From the NCBI GenBank assembly GCA_022376465.1, contig JACDTU010000014.1, positions 310,001-374,000 on the forward strand: a stretch of DNA of 64,000 bases, read 5' to 3'. Both the position numbers and the translations under genes were made by a program. Origin of the DNA: Cubamyces lactineus. Lineage: Eukaryota; Basidiomycota; Agaricomycetes; Polyporales; Polyporaceae. Every line of letters starts with the position of its first letter. Position 1 is the first letter of the stretch. Below the pieces are notes generated by a model, which was not told the DNA's origin, did not search any database, and saw only the letters and a program-made list of their open reading frames with translations. Below are positions 24,078 through 38,221 of the stretch, one piece after another.

Positions 24078-26700
24078 TTAACATATTCTGGTACGTTTCG
24101 AGGGCCCATCGGAATACTCCTGTTGATAATTTCCCGCGAGAGTGGGACGTGGCCGGGATGCCACTGTGCGTGTAGGTTTGGAAGACCTAAGCTGGGCGCG
24201 CAATCGCTCGCTCCTTCTGAGAGGCGGGCTAATGGTCGCTCCGAGGGGGCGTTTATGGGGGACTACCCGGGCCGGATGGGACTCCTGTGCTAGGCGCAAT
24301 GTAGCATCGTTGTCGACGTTTGCGCGTGTGGGTGGAATGAACGGAACTCGAGAGTCCTCGATGGTCCTGATGCGCTGGATAGGTTTCTTCACCTTGTTCT
24401 GTACCGCGTCGTCCTTCTCGAGGTCGCGTCTCTCCATGAATGCGCCCCAGAAGGTATCGAGATAGTCAGGGTTGCTCCACCGATCCCACCACTCCCTTCT
24501 CAGATGTCTCGGTGGGAAGTGGTAGTCCATGGCCATATTCAGCCAATCCGTGATGTTCTCGCTAGTGAACTTGACGCGTTGTATCCACGTGCGGTCGCCG
24601 GCATTGACCAGCTTAGCGTCCCCACCATGCAATCTGCCCGCGGCGCAGGAGAAATAGTCGAAGAATTCGTAGATGAACGTATGAAGGTCTGCCGGATCAT
24701 GTATATTGTGGGGGAGGTAGAGGAGGCTGCAATATAAGATCACATAGAGCAGCGATTCCATGTCGTCTTGGAGAGTGTGTCCTCTTTCGGGATTCTCTAG
24801 GATTTTCATTGACATGAACTTCCATGTCCCCTAAGCCATGAATGTCGTTTCGTAATGAGTACTACAAATCGCTCCCAGAGGTACAAGAGGCTCACCGTTT
24901 GAACGCGGTCGAACGCATGTCCTTGTTCATCAACATGGTCGGATGTCTCCCAATCGATCAAATACCCTTTCCTTGGCGCGCCATCGACCTCTTGTATGAG
25001 TACAATGTTACGGACGCTTATGTCTCGGTGTATCCTCTTGGCCTTGTCAGACGCGTCGCGCATGGCTGACGAAGTTGATGTGGTTAGAGAAACTCATACA
25101 GCATCTGTATGACGCAAACATACCGTGAAATACGTCGTAAGTGGAGCCCAGAAGCTCCTGAGTGCCTCTGAGCCTCTCCAGGCCGTACCCGACTTCGCCC
25201 ACCACCAGGCGATAGTGGATATGCGTGGAAACAGCTACTTTCTTGTTGAGAACCGGGCAAGCCCACGGTTTTCTGCAGTAGTGATCCGTCTTAGTATGCT
25301 GCACACACGACACTCGATGCATTGTCAGCCGAGTCAGACCAATGACATTCGAAGGAGAAGAACGTACAAGTGAGCTTCTTCTGGGCGGGTGGTGCCTTCA
25401 CATAGACGTCGCCATAGGCTAAGACGGTCGGAACGTTGCGCACGCCGGCAGCATTCAACTCGGAGAGTACTGTCCCTTCTTGATCACCTGGCAGCCGCCA
25501 GGTGTCCTTCAGGAAAACTACTCTCCCAGTTGCCGCTTGGGTCGCCCAATAGCCACGCGTACACTTCCCATAGACATACAGAGGTACCGTGACCGGCCTC
25601 GACACCAGAAAGCGCTCGGTGCTCCCCGCGCACTGAGGATTCTCCATGTCGACTGCATGAACATGCATGGCCATGACGTGTCCGGGTTCGTAGTGCTCAG
25701 AGACAGCCTTGGCCAACGCGTCCCCTTCGACGCCCAACTGTGCCTGGACATGCTTCGTAATCGTCTCCAGAAAGAGCGTCTCTTCTTCAGATGTGGCCAT
25801 CTCCACCGTCTCATCATGGCCACGCTGGCTATTCGAAGCGCAAGCAAAGCGAGCTAGAAACTCACAGAGAAAGTCTGGATGCTCGCGTATATCGAACGAG
25901 CGGCTGACGATGAGGCCAGATCGATCCCAGCGGCATAGACGCGCAGCAGACCCAGCCATAGTAATCGAGAACACGAAGGTGCGATGTTGACGCGCTAAGA
26001 TCTCCGCCGCATACATGATATGTTGCCCGAAAGACCTGACGACGCGTTGTTGGGTACGATAGGGCTCATGTTGCGCGACAAACTCGTGAGAAGCAAGCTC
26101 TTCCGCGGTGGCGTCGTAAGGTGGGTCGACGAAGAAGTCCAGGTAGGCGTCTGGCTTCACCTCGATGAAGAGCTCGGCGTATCCGAGGTCTGCACGAGAT
26201 GGGATAGGTGATTGCGCAACCAGATCGGCATTACTGGCTGTGTAGCAGCAGATGTGGGGCTTCATATACCCGGGCTCGTGCGGGTTCTCGGAGCGAGCAG
26301 ACGCGTTCGCAAAGACGAGCCCTGGAGCACGACTCTTGTGTTTCGTCGACTTACTCAACGCCTCGAGCTGAGCCAAATTAGCTAGTATTAGCCTTCTCAA
26401 ATATCTGGTAGCACGCACCAGTGGTCCGTATATCTCCGCTGGGGTAGGAGCCGCGGACGGTACCATTTTGAATGCCCTTCTGCTCGAGAGGATCTCGCTG
26501 AGGCGGCCCGGAGGCATTGGGGGCAAGAAGCAATCGATGAACTCCTCAATAGGCATTGGTCCGACGGTGAAGCGTCGCGAATCCCCTAGGTGGCGCCTCA
26601 TACGAGCATCTCCACTACTAGGATTCAAGTCCCGAGTACAGTCGTGGCTGTCGTCAATTGGCATTGGGACGTGATAGACACCGCGAGGAGTACCAGGCAT
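24078..26700 (-). CDS. FunK1-type kinase c, HRD subfamily
   Basis: Five minus-strand exons: 26419..26700, 25368..26367, 25124..25312, 24896..25065 and 24078..24830; 797 residues. The start was placed at ATG 26700 (MPGTPRGVYHVPMPIDD) by alignment with b, although the frame is open further upstream. Key motifs are intact: KCTRGYWAT with LKDTWRLPGDQEG, catalytic loop RIHRDISVRNIVLI, metal motif LIDWETS and LQDDMESLLY. It is the closest paralogue of b. The acceptor of intron 2 used by b has been lost here, and the model uses an AG a few bases upstream, which adds two codons. The tail has SPPLRRSERLR but a weaker basic end than b. Confidence 0.88.
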
Positions 26701-27164
26701 GTTGCAAGTATCGTCAGGAAGTGTGTGGGGTGAGAGTTTACGTTGAGGGGGGGGGGTGAGGAGTTCCTGTTGATGCTTAGCGGCGGCGTTAAATACTCGC
26801 CTTCGCCACATCATAGTGACAAGACATAGCTGAACAAGGACATTCATCAAATCGTGTGTCAAGGGATCTGAGTAGGGAGGCGGTCACTCACACAATAAGT
26901 TGAACGCTATTGTAGAACAACGCTCGGCTTGTTGCAGTGGTTAGTTGGTTAGTGGACTGGACCAACGGGCGTCTAGGCGCGGGAACCATTCTGCCCAACT
27001 TCCTCTAGGTAGCGTAGAAGCTATGACGTCGTACAAGGCAGTGAACGCATTCGGAGAGACGGCATATCTCGGCTTGGCTCCCAGTATATATGTCCAACAG
27101 AACACTGGTGGTTCTGCGGATTGTCATACTCCATTTCGTGCACCCATCTCCAGCACACGCGGCC
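26701..27164. other. divergent promoter between FunK1 c and OYE
   Basis: 464 bp shared by two genes transcribed apart. It contains a run of ten G (26747..26756) about 47 bp upstream of the FunK1 c start. No gene is recognised, but an in-frame ATG at 27090 could extend the OYE gene. Confidence 0.4.
26747..26756 (+). repeat. G10 homopolymer
   Basis: Ten consecutive G on the plus strand, just upstream of FunK1 gene c. It is a possible length-variable site or an assembly weak point. Confidence 0.7.
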
Positions 27165-28665
<1,501 letters not shown>

Positions 28666-29008
28666 CGGTGTGGCCAAGGCAGACTCAGGAAGCATTCATG
28701 CATATGTACGATAGATAGAGACGTCGGAAACTTAGAGATCGAGGAGAATACAGTACGAGGACGGAGTAGACGCTCGCGCTGACCCCTTTGTCGATCAGTA
28801 TGCAGGCCACGTGGGCGAGGCCGGCACATCGGCTCAACGCGTCTCACAGCAGCCTGAGCCTGAAGCTGGATCGAGCTACTTACCTTGCTTGTGCTCTCGG
28901 GTCATTCATCCTCTGCTGTTCGCGACATAGCTGACATCTTGCTTTCTGCTGCTCGCTTGGCTGGGACTACGAGAGACGTCCGCGCGCGTCTCTGTATGAC
29001 TTACGACC
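28666..29008. other. OYE-Rictor intergenic region
   Basis: 343 bp between two plus-strand genes, holding the OYE 3' UTR and the Rictor promoter. Nothing else was recognised. Confidence 0.4.
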
Positions 29009-32000
29009 ATGCCTGCCGCCGCCGTAGAACACAGCAGCCATAGCAGCCTCTCTGTCCCGAATACCACCGATGGGGGTACATCTAATGGTTCTGCCACTCC
29101 AACAACAGGCCAAAGTGCGCCTAACCTGGTGGGCACTGCGTCAGATACTACGTTGGTAATGGATGGAGACAGGGAGACCCAGGTAACCTCCTGAATCATG
29201 CGACATGCTCGAGGATGGCTGATCTCGCTTTCTGCCTTAATAGATACAGATGCTGTCTGATCAGCTGAAAGTGGAGAACCGGATAAAGGAGGGTGCAGAG
29301 AACCTGTTGCAAATGCCTCTGAATGTGAGTTTGGTTTTGGCTATGATTGCACGCGACCGCGGTGTTCGCTCCTGTGGCGTATCTAGTGGAAGGCAGAGGG
29401 ACCAGCCGTCCATACCGCCGCGTATATATGGTCGTCTGGAAGACGTGCTGGAAGCTGTCACGGAGGATATAGTTATAACGAATAACATTGTTTCTGACCA
29501 ATCTTCATGAAGCCTGCTCTGAGGACTCAAGTCGAATCAGAACTTGCCACTGCTAAGCAGAAGATACAAGCCATCGAGAGGTCGATGGAATATTGTGAGC
29601 CTCTTTTGCTGATCTTTCAGCCTTAGCTCATCCAATCACACGCAGTTTCCGAGCGTAGCTCACGCAGGAGAAATCACGAAGTGAATGGAAACGGCATACG
29701 CAAATTCACAGGCCAACCGTTGCAATCTACGGATGGCTGGAAGGAAGAGGGATCCGAGCGAGGTATTCACACCGTTCGCCCTCTACCGTCATGACGCTGA
29801 TTGTCGTGTAGACGACTTCCGTACAGCGATGCATCAGGCGCGGAGCGCAATCAAAGCACTTCTACATCTATCTCGACAGTACTCGCACAGTCATCCGAGT
29901 TCGTCTGCACCCTCTCCCTCGGCGTCTCCATCAACATCAACGTTACCTAACGTGTTGACCGCATCCGAGGCCGAGCTGAATCGCGCCCGTATCGAGACCA
30001 TGGCCAGGTTGATTGGTCTCCTGCAACGTAATCTGCGCGTCAGATACGAGTTGGATGTCGCGGAAGTCGTGCATGCGTAAGTTAGACCTGTCCGCCTTTG
30101 CAAGCGCGAATTGTGACTTGCGTTTGGAATAGCGTACTGCCCTCACTCGCGGACAAGGCGACAAAGCAGGCTCGAGCGACCGCTTATAGATTGATCCGCC
30201 ATGCCTTGGTCGACTCGCACTCGGTAAGACGTCTGGGAGAACAACATCTCGATTGGTACATCGTCAAGTATGTTTCATACAGGTTTTCTGCCACAGAATC
30301 CGGTATTCACACGGTTTCACAGGACGCTTTCCCGAGACAACAAGCATTCGGTAGAGAAGGAGCAAGTCATCAAGCTCATCCGCGCAATCGTCGACCTCGG
30401 CTCAGAACGACATTTGTCCCACTCTGGTATCGGATCGGGCTCAGTCCCTCTGTCAGATGCGGTCATGCGCGCGCTGATAGCAGTCGCGGAATACCCTGAA
30501 GACCCGTTCAAGCCAATATGTGTCCAAACCCTCACAGAAATTCGTCAGTTCTCCATTACATGATACATTCTGTGCTATAGAAGCTGACTGACATACCGAT
30601 TAGTCCTCATTGATATTGAGTTGATGGCGCGAACCGGGGGCATACGTGTCCTTCTACATGCGCTCGCGGAGGGCCCTCTGGAAATGGCGCCATTACTCTC
30701 GCAAGCCTTCCTACACATCATCGATTCCCCGAAAACGAGGGCGTACCTGCATCCTGGCACGGACCTCGAGGTAGGCAGAGTCGGGACATTTCGAAACTTC
30801 TTCTAATTCTGCTTCTGGGTAGATTGCCTTGTCTGGCATCACAGACGCGTATGGGAAAGGCTCTGAACACCAAGAGAGAATAAAGGGATGCACCCGGATC
30901 GTCTCGTCGATGCTTCGAACATGGAGCGGTCAGCGTTGCCGTTATACTGGCGATATGTTACACTCACGCGATCGCAGGTCTGATGTACTGCTGCATCAAC
31001 GACATGACCGCCATCCGCGCTCTCATTGACTGTTTACGCATTCCATCGCTGGAAACACGAGTGGGTCGAACCGGAGTTGATACCCATATGCGAGGCTGAT
31101 GCTTGATGTACACAGGAACTCATCCTTGATATGTTCTTCGATCTCCTCAACATCAAACCGCCAGAGTGGCACAAGACCTTCATCGAAGGAAGGCGTTTGA
31201 CGAGTACGTCCTTCCCGCGCTATCCCATACCTCCGCACCGCTCAAAGTTCCGGCAGTGTATGGCAGGGCCAGACGCAGCGCTGAGATCACTCAGCGGGAA
31301 CAGATACCCCACAAACCCCAAGATACCCTGAAGCTCACGGATCAGTACATTGCATTGCTTATTTTGGTCTTCTCCAAAGCTGGACTTTTGGATGTGAGCT
31401 CTCAACGATAGCACAGCTCTCGGCGTGATTGTGACTCACGGTCGCTGATAGGCTCTCACATCGATGTTCGAGGAGTCGAGCGTCGGGTCTCCGCTTTCGC
31501 GGAGAGCTACTCTGCTCATGGCAGAGATTTTGCAGAAGGCTAATCGAGTGCTGCCCCTGTCGATTGCCGCGAAGATCCAGGTAAGTGCATCTGTCTCTTC
31601 TTTTCATAGGGCTATGCTCATCGCAACAACTTTCACAGGCGCTTCCTCGGGTGTTCAGTCTGGCATCAGACTACAATGATAACGAACATCGTATAGTTGG
31701 CTCCGCCGCACTGTCGGCAATAAACAGCTTCAATCGCCATTGGTCTCGGATGGAACCTGCAGTGAAAGGTGACACTCGCCCGCGGTATGCAACGCCCCGA
31801 TATAGCTTGACGCTGTTGCTCATGACGAACCGCGTCCTCCTGTAGAGCGAACTCTATCGAGGATGCCTTGCGCCGTCAGAGGCAGATCGAGCCAGCTAAG
31901 CTCAAGATGAGCATGCAGATGGACGACAAGACGTTCCAAGCGCTCTTGCTTGACACCCAGGTGATGGCGACGAAGGACTACATGAAGTGGAACTTCGAGA

Positions 32001-34569
32001 CTCTCCAGGATTTGATCGAGGGCCCGCTGCATAGCGCGAAGCGGATGGAGGAGGCGATCAAGGTGTCGCGGTACATCCGCAAAGTGATGTCGTTCTTCCA
32101 CCCGTTCAGCCACCGTTTCTCGGACGTTCCTAATACCAAGGTGAGTCGGTTGAGACCTCCTTGCTTAGGATAGGCCTTGAACCGGCGAAATCAGCAAAAT
32201 CAACGTTGGGTGCGACTGGGCTGCTCGCTATTGGACGCCCTGATGTCCAGTCCAGACGGTATTCGCTTCTTGCACGACGACGAGTTCCTGAGTCAATTGG
32301 TCAAGAGCTTTGCCCAGCTCGATCCTGTAAGTACGCTTATAACAAGGACGTGCTCTGGTCGGCAACCTGTTCTGACGCTGCTAGCTCGCAGCTCACTCCG
32401 GCGCCTGTCCCTGATCCCATATTTTCGAAGAAGCGGGTACAAGATACTCTCACATGCGGCTACTTCGAGATGCTTGGCACTCTTAGCAAGCGGAAAGAAG
32501 GCGTCGAGTACGATTGTATAAGATATTTGTTCGATCACTGGCTGATGGATTTCTTCAGGCTGCTCGAGAAGTTCAAGCTGTTTACGGCGTTCTACCATCT
32601 CACCGAACTTCGACAACGTGAGGACTTGATTAAGGGCATCATTGAAAACCTCGATTATAGCATGTACGCAGGCCCCTGTGAAGTATAATACAGAGAACTG
32701 ACAGGCATCAACAGCGACGGCCATTCACGAATTGTCTTGTCAAAAGCGTTGACGTCTCAATACAAGGTATGTTCGAAAGCTCTACGGGCTATGGTCGGTC
32801 GCTTACGCTGAAATTACCAGACAATCCGACATTATGCAACCGATTACCTGGGCGGATTGATACGGACGAGCCCAACGGCAAACGCCTGGATGCTCCGTCT
32901 CCTTCTAACACAGCTGTACGATCCGTCAGCGGATGTGCGCGAGCTCGCAGTACGCTTCTTGGAGGAGGCGTGCGAGTCTATGGACGTCCTTCAGATGGTC
33001 GTCGAGATGCAACCCACACTTGATCATCTCGGAGAAGGACATCCCTTGCTGCTCAAGTAGGTGACTCGTCTACAGCTACTGTACAGGTGCTCAAGGCTTC
33101 TCAGATTCATGTCCACTCCTACCGGTTTCCGGTTCTTGTATGCTGCAGATTACATCGACAGGGAGATCGAGCTATGGTTCCATGTGAGCTACCAACCATC
33201 GTTGGCCGCGGCGCCGCTGAGGATCTAACTCTTTCTAAATCAGGAACGCAACCTCCATTATGTCGTGCACATTGAAGTTTTCCTCGCCAAGGCATTCATC
33301 CAAAACGCTAACGACGACGTCGACGATAGTCTCCTGTAAGTACATCACCTATCCGCATGAGCATCGCTTACGACTGTGCTCAGGGCGTTCGATGGCATCG
33401 TACCCCTGCACTTCTATGGTGTCATGGCGAAGACAGAGCTCGGCTGCGAAGTTCTCCAAGAGAAAGGCCATTTCACAGAATTTGCGCAGTTCATCCGACG
33501 TCATGGGTTAGAGAGCGAGGATCAGGAAGTGATCTTCAAACTCAAGAGCGTGCTATGGGCTGTCGTGAGTGAGAATCTATGCAGAACTCGTCACATGATA
33601 TAGACAACCTATGCAGGGAAACATCGGCGCCACCGAGAGGGGCCTCCCATTCCTTGAGGAGGAAGAGATCATCCCAGCCATTCTGGAGATCGCAGAGCAG
33701 TCGTTAGTTCTGTCGGTCCGAGGGTATGTGCCTGCCTCTTCATTTGTTTGGATAGCCACGAACACAACGCTTCTAGGACGTGTTTCTTCGTCTTGGGTTT
33801 GATTTCGTCCACGCCACAGGGTGCGGAGATTTTGGACGACTATCACTGGGAAGCCACATTGTCTCCTCTGGGCTTGCCTACTGGCCTCTGTGTTCCGCTA
33901 GACGTTGACAAATTCGTATCGGTAAGTCACTGCTACAGGAGTTTCAAAATAGATATTCACTCCCTATTCAGATTCCTCCCTGGGAGTGCGTTGCGAGTGA
34001 GGCTGTTGACGACAGTCGTCTCGCTCCTCCAGAGACCGATGAGGAGATGGAGGTCATGACCGCGATATACAACCTTGCCAACACCGTCATCGCGAACGCT
34101 GCCTCACGTTCTCTTACAAAGTACGTCCATGTAAACTCGCTGAAGCTAGCGATGCTGACTGTAACCGACCAGGATGAAGAGCAAACCGGAGTATCGGCAT
34201 ATATTCAACTCTCCGAGCATGTTTTACCGTGCGCTGCATACAATCTCGTCACAGAAGTATCGCCAGCCTGTGCGACGATACATCTTCGACCTCTTCAATA
34301 TCGACCTGGATGCGGATGTCGTCCAGCAGCTCTCCGAATGCGCGATCTCTTTACGCATTCCAATCACCGCACAAGAGCCTGCTGAGCCGTCGGAGCCTTC
34401 TCCAGTCGACGATAAGCCAGCGCCGTTCAGGCCCAGGCCAGCACGCCACCACGCTGACGAGAGCGACGACGAGGAGTCGGACGTGGAAGAGAAGGAGGCG
34501 GCGGCGAAGAAGCCACGAGCGCCGGTCATGAGCTTACGGCCGAAGAGCCGCATCATTGGGTTCAGTTGA
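29009..34569 (+). CDS. Rictor homologue, TORC2 subunit (Ste20/Tsc11/Avo3 type)
   Basis: 27 exons were modelled from 29009..29182 to 34173..34569; the spliced length of 4029 nt gives 1342 residues. Rictor is the scaffold that defines TOR complex 2. Residues 59-112 form an HR1/REM-1-like coiled coil (SDQLKVENRIKEGAENLL), as in fungal Rictors. The N-terminal armadillo part has RLIRHALVDSHSVRRLGE and EKEQVIKLIRAIVDLG. Later blocks match the conserved C-terminal family signature: WVRLGCSLLDALM, DPIFSKKRVQDTLTCGYFEM, FTAFYHLTELRQREDLIKGI, LKSVLWAVGNIGATERG and SKPEYRHIFNSPSMFYRAL. The C-terminal tail is acidic, then basic. The intron between exons 2 and 3 (29325..29512) is long for this gene and its acceptor is AAG, so that join is the least sure. 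Several other acceptors are AAG or GAG. Confidence 0.92.
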
Positions 34570-35009
34570 TATTATAGGTCAGCCCGTCGACCAAGATGTG
34601 TCGTGGCTAGTACAGGGAGGGTTTGAGTTGTGTTGTTGGCTATTGTGCTTGCATTATCGGGATGTACTACTAACGGACTAGCATCATGATGTATGTCATT
34701 ATAAGATCTCTGGTGATTTTGGTTTCCGAGGATGACGCGCTGCAATAAGTGAGGAATAGATATCAGTGCGCAGTTTCAACCGCCCCGCCCGAATACAAGT
34801 ACCTCACGAAGGTTCACACATCGTGGCAGCAAGTAGCGTTGGGCGCTACAAGTGAGTCTCGTTTTGAGCGCTCGCTCGCGACTGCCTGACACGACAGGCG
34901 CTTGTATAATACAAAGCAACCAGACGAAGCGCCTTGTATTGAACTACCCATCGTGAACCGAACCACTTGACGCTGAGCATTCTTATACTCCGCTGGCTTA
35001 TATCGTACA
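34570..35009. other. intergenic region between Rictor and FunK1 d
   Basis: 440 bp with no recognised gene. It holds the Rictor 3' UTR and the FunK1 d promoter. Confidence 0.4.
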
Positions 35010-37597
35010 ATGTCTTTCTCTGGTCACGGTTTCCATCATGGCTGCGTCTACAACATACCGATGGCATACAACGATACCCGTACACATACCCGTGGTCTTG
35101 AGCCTAGTGGCGCGAATGCACGCATGAAGCGGCACTTACGAGATTCAAGGAGCTATACTATCGGCCCAATGCCAGTCCAGTTTTTCATCGATGAATTTCT
35201 CCCCCCCTTACCGACAGGACGAAAGAAGGATATACTGTCAAGCAAGGCTGCTTTCAAAGCCGTGCCGATGAGCGCCGCCACTCCTGTTGAGATTTTCCAG
35301 CCCTTGGTGCGTATCAGTCTGGAGTATATGCATCTGGAAGCTCATGCTACTCTGCAGATAGCAGCTCTTAACAAGTCTACCAAACATAAAAGCCGCGCCC
35401 CCGGTCTAATCTTCCAGAACGCGTCCGCACGTTCCGAGCATCCGCATGAACGCGGCTATATGAAACCCCATATCTGTTGCTACGCAGCGTCACATATGGG
35501 CCTTGTGCACTCTTCCCCCGTGTCATCTCGTGTCGACCTCGGCTATGCGGAACTTTTCTTCGAAGTGAAACCCGACGTTTCTCTCGATTTCTTCAGCGAC
35601 CCCCCAACAACAGCCACTGCCGAGGAGATCGCGTCCCACGAGTTCATTGCTCAACACCAGGATCCACAAGACCGAGCTCGCGCCGATAGATCCCTGGGTC
35701 AACATATTGCTTATGTTACGGAGATCCTGGCCCGTCAAAACCGTGTCTTCTGTTTCTCCATATCTATGGCTGGTGCTTGGGCTCGCCTGTGTCGGTGGGA
35801 CCGATCTGGCCTGGTAGTCAGCAGGGCGTTTGACATCCACAGACACCCTGACTTACTGTGCGAGTTTCTCAGTCGATTCGCATGCGCTTCAAGCGAACTT
35901 CGTGGACACGACACAACCGTGGAGATAGCCACCACGGAGGAAGAAACACTCTTTAAAAATGCGATCACTGACCATGTCCGCATGCAGCTGAAGCTCCAAC
36001 ACGACGCACTGGACAAAGCTGTCAAGGAACACTATGAGTCCGGACATGTTATGGCGATGCACGTCAATGCGGTTGATACTATGAATGCGAGCCGTGCAGG
36101 GCGGGTCCAACGGTACCTAGTATCAAGACCGGTCACATCGCCATTGTACCTCACTGGCCGTGCTACACGGGGATACTGGGCGGTGTCAACAGAGACCGGT
36201 CAAGTGGTGTTTCTGAAAGATACTTGGCGGCTCCCGGATGACCAGGAGGGCTCTATAGTGGCTGGTCTATTTGCGGCCGGCGTACGGAATGTCCCATCTG
36301 TTTTGGCCCATGGAGACGTCTACCCCGATCCTCTTAATCCCGGGGACAAACTGTCACGTAAGCGGTGCTCTTGGTCATTGTATAACCGTTGCTCACAAGA
36401 GGGAAAGCCTTGAAAGCCCAGTTAACCAAGACTGATCGCTATGATGAAGAGGATTGGGTCTGTCGAGTGCGCGGTAAAGAGGTGGTTGTGTCGACCCACG
36501 TACATTATCGGCTCGTGCTGGGAAGGGTTGGTTATACACTGAAAACCTTCCGAGGTACGGATGAGCTTCTCCGGTCGACGTATGATGCATTCTGTGGTAT
36601 GTTGCCCGTCTCCTCTAGGGAGTGACTGTCGCTGATGATCACAAGCGATGCGGGATGCTCTTGAGAAAGACGCACGAGTCCATAGAGACATCAGTGTCAG
36701 CAACATCATCCTTGTACGGGAGGAAGAGGGTGCAGCTCGAAGGGGCTACCTCGTTGATTGGGAATCATCTTCCCGAGTAGATAACAAGGGATTCTCACTG
36801 GACCGTACCAGAACGGTTAGTCGCATGCTGTATAAGACAAGGTCGTCGAGAGCTCATAACTGGATTGATAGGGCACATGGAAGTTCATGTCGATCAGCGT
36901 GGTGAACGCGTCCCCAAAGCCACATACTATCAGAGATGACATGGAATCACTCCTATACGTCGTGCTCTATTGCAGTCTTCTCCACCTCCCTCACGACATA
37001 GACGATCCTGACGACCTCCAGACTTTCATCCACAACTTCTTCGACCACTCAGCCTTCCTACATGGTGCCCTGCGCGGAGGCGATAGCAAACTCACTAACG
37101 CCGCGACTCGATCATGGACGAGCCGGGTCAAATTTGGTAGCTCCGATTTGCAAACCTGGTTGAACACGGTGATGGACTACCACAGTCCGCCGTATCACCT
37201 CAAAGATGAGTTTGCGAACCGATGGACAAATCCCGACTACTTGGATACTTTCTGGAGCGAATTTCTCAGGGATCGTACGTTGCCGCAGGATGATAGAGTC
37301 GACCACAAAGTAGGGGAGGCGTTTCCGATCGTTGATTCTGCACCGAACTCGCTCGTCCCCTTCGTCCATATGCACCTCAAAGAGGAAGAGAAGAAGGCGA
37401 TGACCGGTCGACTCAAGCGACGAGCAACCTCTCCCCCCATTCTCCAAAGGTCGGTTCAAGATACCGACTCTGTCCCTCTGCGACGAAGCCAACGCCTCCA
37501 AGCGCGGGCGAGTAGGTATGTTGTGGGTGGAGATGCACATCAAGGACATACCGATCCCGCTACCAAGCGACGTCGAACTCGGGTCCGCTCATCATGA
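35010..37597 (+). CDS. FunK1-type kinase d, HRD subfamily
   Basis: Five exons: 35010..35306, 35358..36357, 36402..36596, 36646..36815 and 36872..37597; 795 residues. The start gives MSFSGHGFHHGCVYNIPMAYND. Motifs: YTIGPMPVQFFIDEFLPP, MKPHICCY, RATRGYWAV with LKDTWRLPDDQEG, catalytic loop RVHRDISVSNIILV (Asp and Asn kept), metal motif LVDWESS and IRDDMESLLY. Exons 2 and 4 have the same 1000 and 170 nt lengths as in b and c. The tail has SVPLRRSQRLQ and then a basic TKRRRTRVRSS. Sequence and layout make it the plus-strand counterpart of b and c. The intron 2 acceptor is GAG. Confidence 0.9.
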
Positions 37598-38221
37598 TGC
37601 CCTTGTAGCGTCTCGAGCTCTACATACCCTGCTGGGTCATGACCGGTGCGTCACTGATACGACTTCGTCAACCTACGTCTTACCCTCAACCAGTCGAATG
37701 TGATGCGAAGTGACAACCACCTTGTAATCCGACTCGCTCCAGATATTCTATCTGTATTTGTATCGTCATTGTATGTACTCAGCTGCATATCGTCGACATT
37801 CTGATACAAATTAAGAAGGGGTGGCAGCTGATGTAAGCGCATAGCTGAAAGAGCTCCGGGTCGAGTGATGTTGGTCCGTATGTTGACATCAGAACGAGTA
37901 TTGGGATTGTGGCTTATAGGCGATCAGATCAAACTACGGAAATGAGCAGGTGTCGTGACTTTCTACTGCCAGGTGCCCAATTAATACATCCAGAGCATCC
38001 ATGGGAACGGACCTGTTCGCCGTTACTCAACTACTCAATTGGTTAACAATAACATCCTGCTATAGAGACCGGAGACGCGGTTGTGGACATCCCTCAAAAC
38101 TCATGCACGTCGGCGTTTGGTTCCAGGCTAACCCCGTCCCATCCGTCCCATCTCTGGCTCTCGCGCGTTACAAGCACTCGTCTACCTCTACCTCTTGTCA
38201 GTCAACTACTGGAGGCGGCTA
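37598..38221. other. spacer between FunK1 genes d and e
   Basis: 624 bp with no recognised gene, close in length to the b-a spacer (608 bp). Confidence 0.4.

Noticed and set aside
22681..25782. The b/c identity as an assembly duplication
   Set aside because: Flanking exons, introns and spacers differ clearly between the two genes, so they are separate loci.
21095..26700. FunK1 b and c as pseudogenes because of in-frame stops
   Set aside because: All stops fall within introns with good GT-AG borders. Exon lengths and phases match between copies and the catalytic residues are intact.
30268..30322. Possible 15-nt intron in Rictor
   Set aside because: A 15-nt intron is not credible. A 55-nt intron with acceptor at 30322 keeps frame and restores the family sequence.
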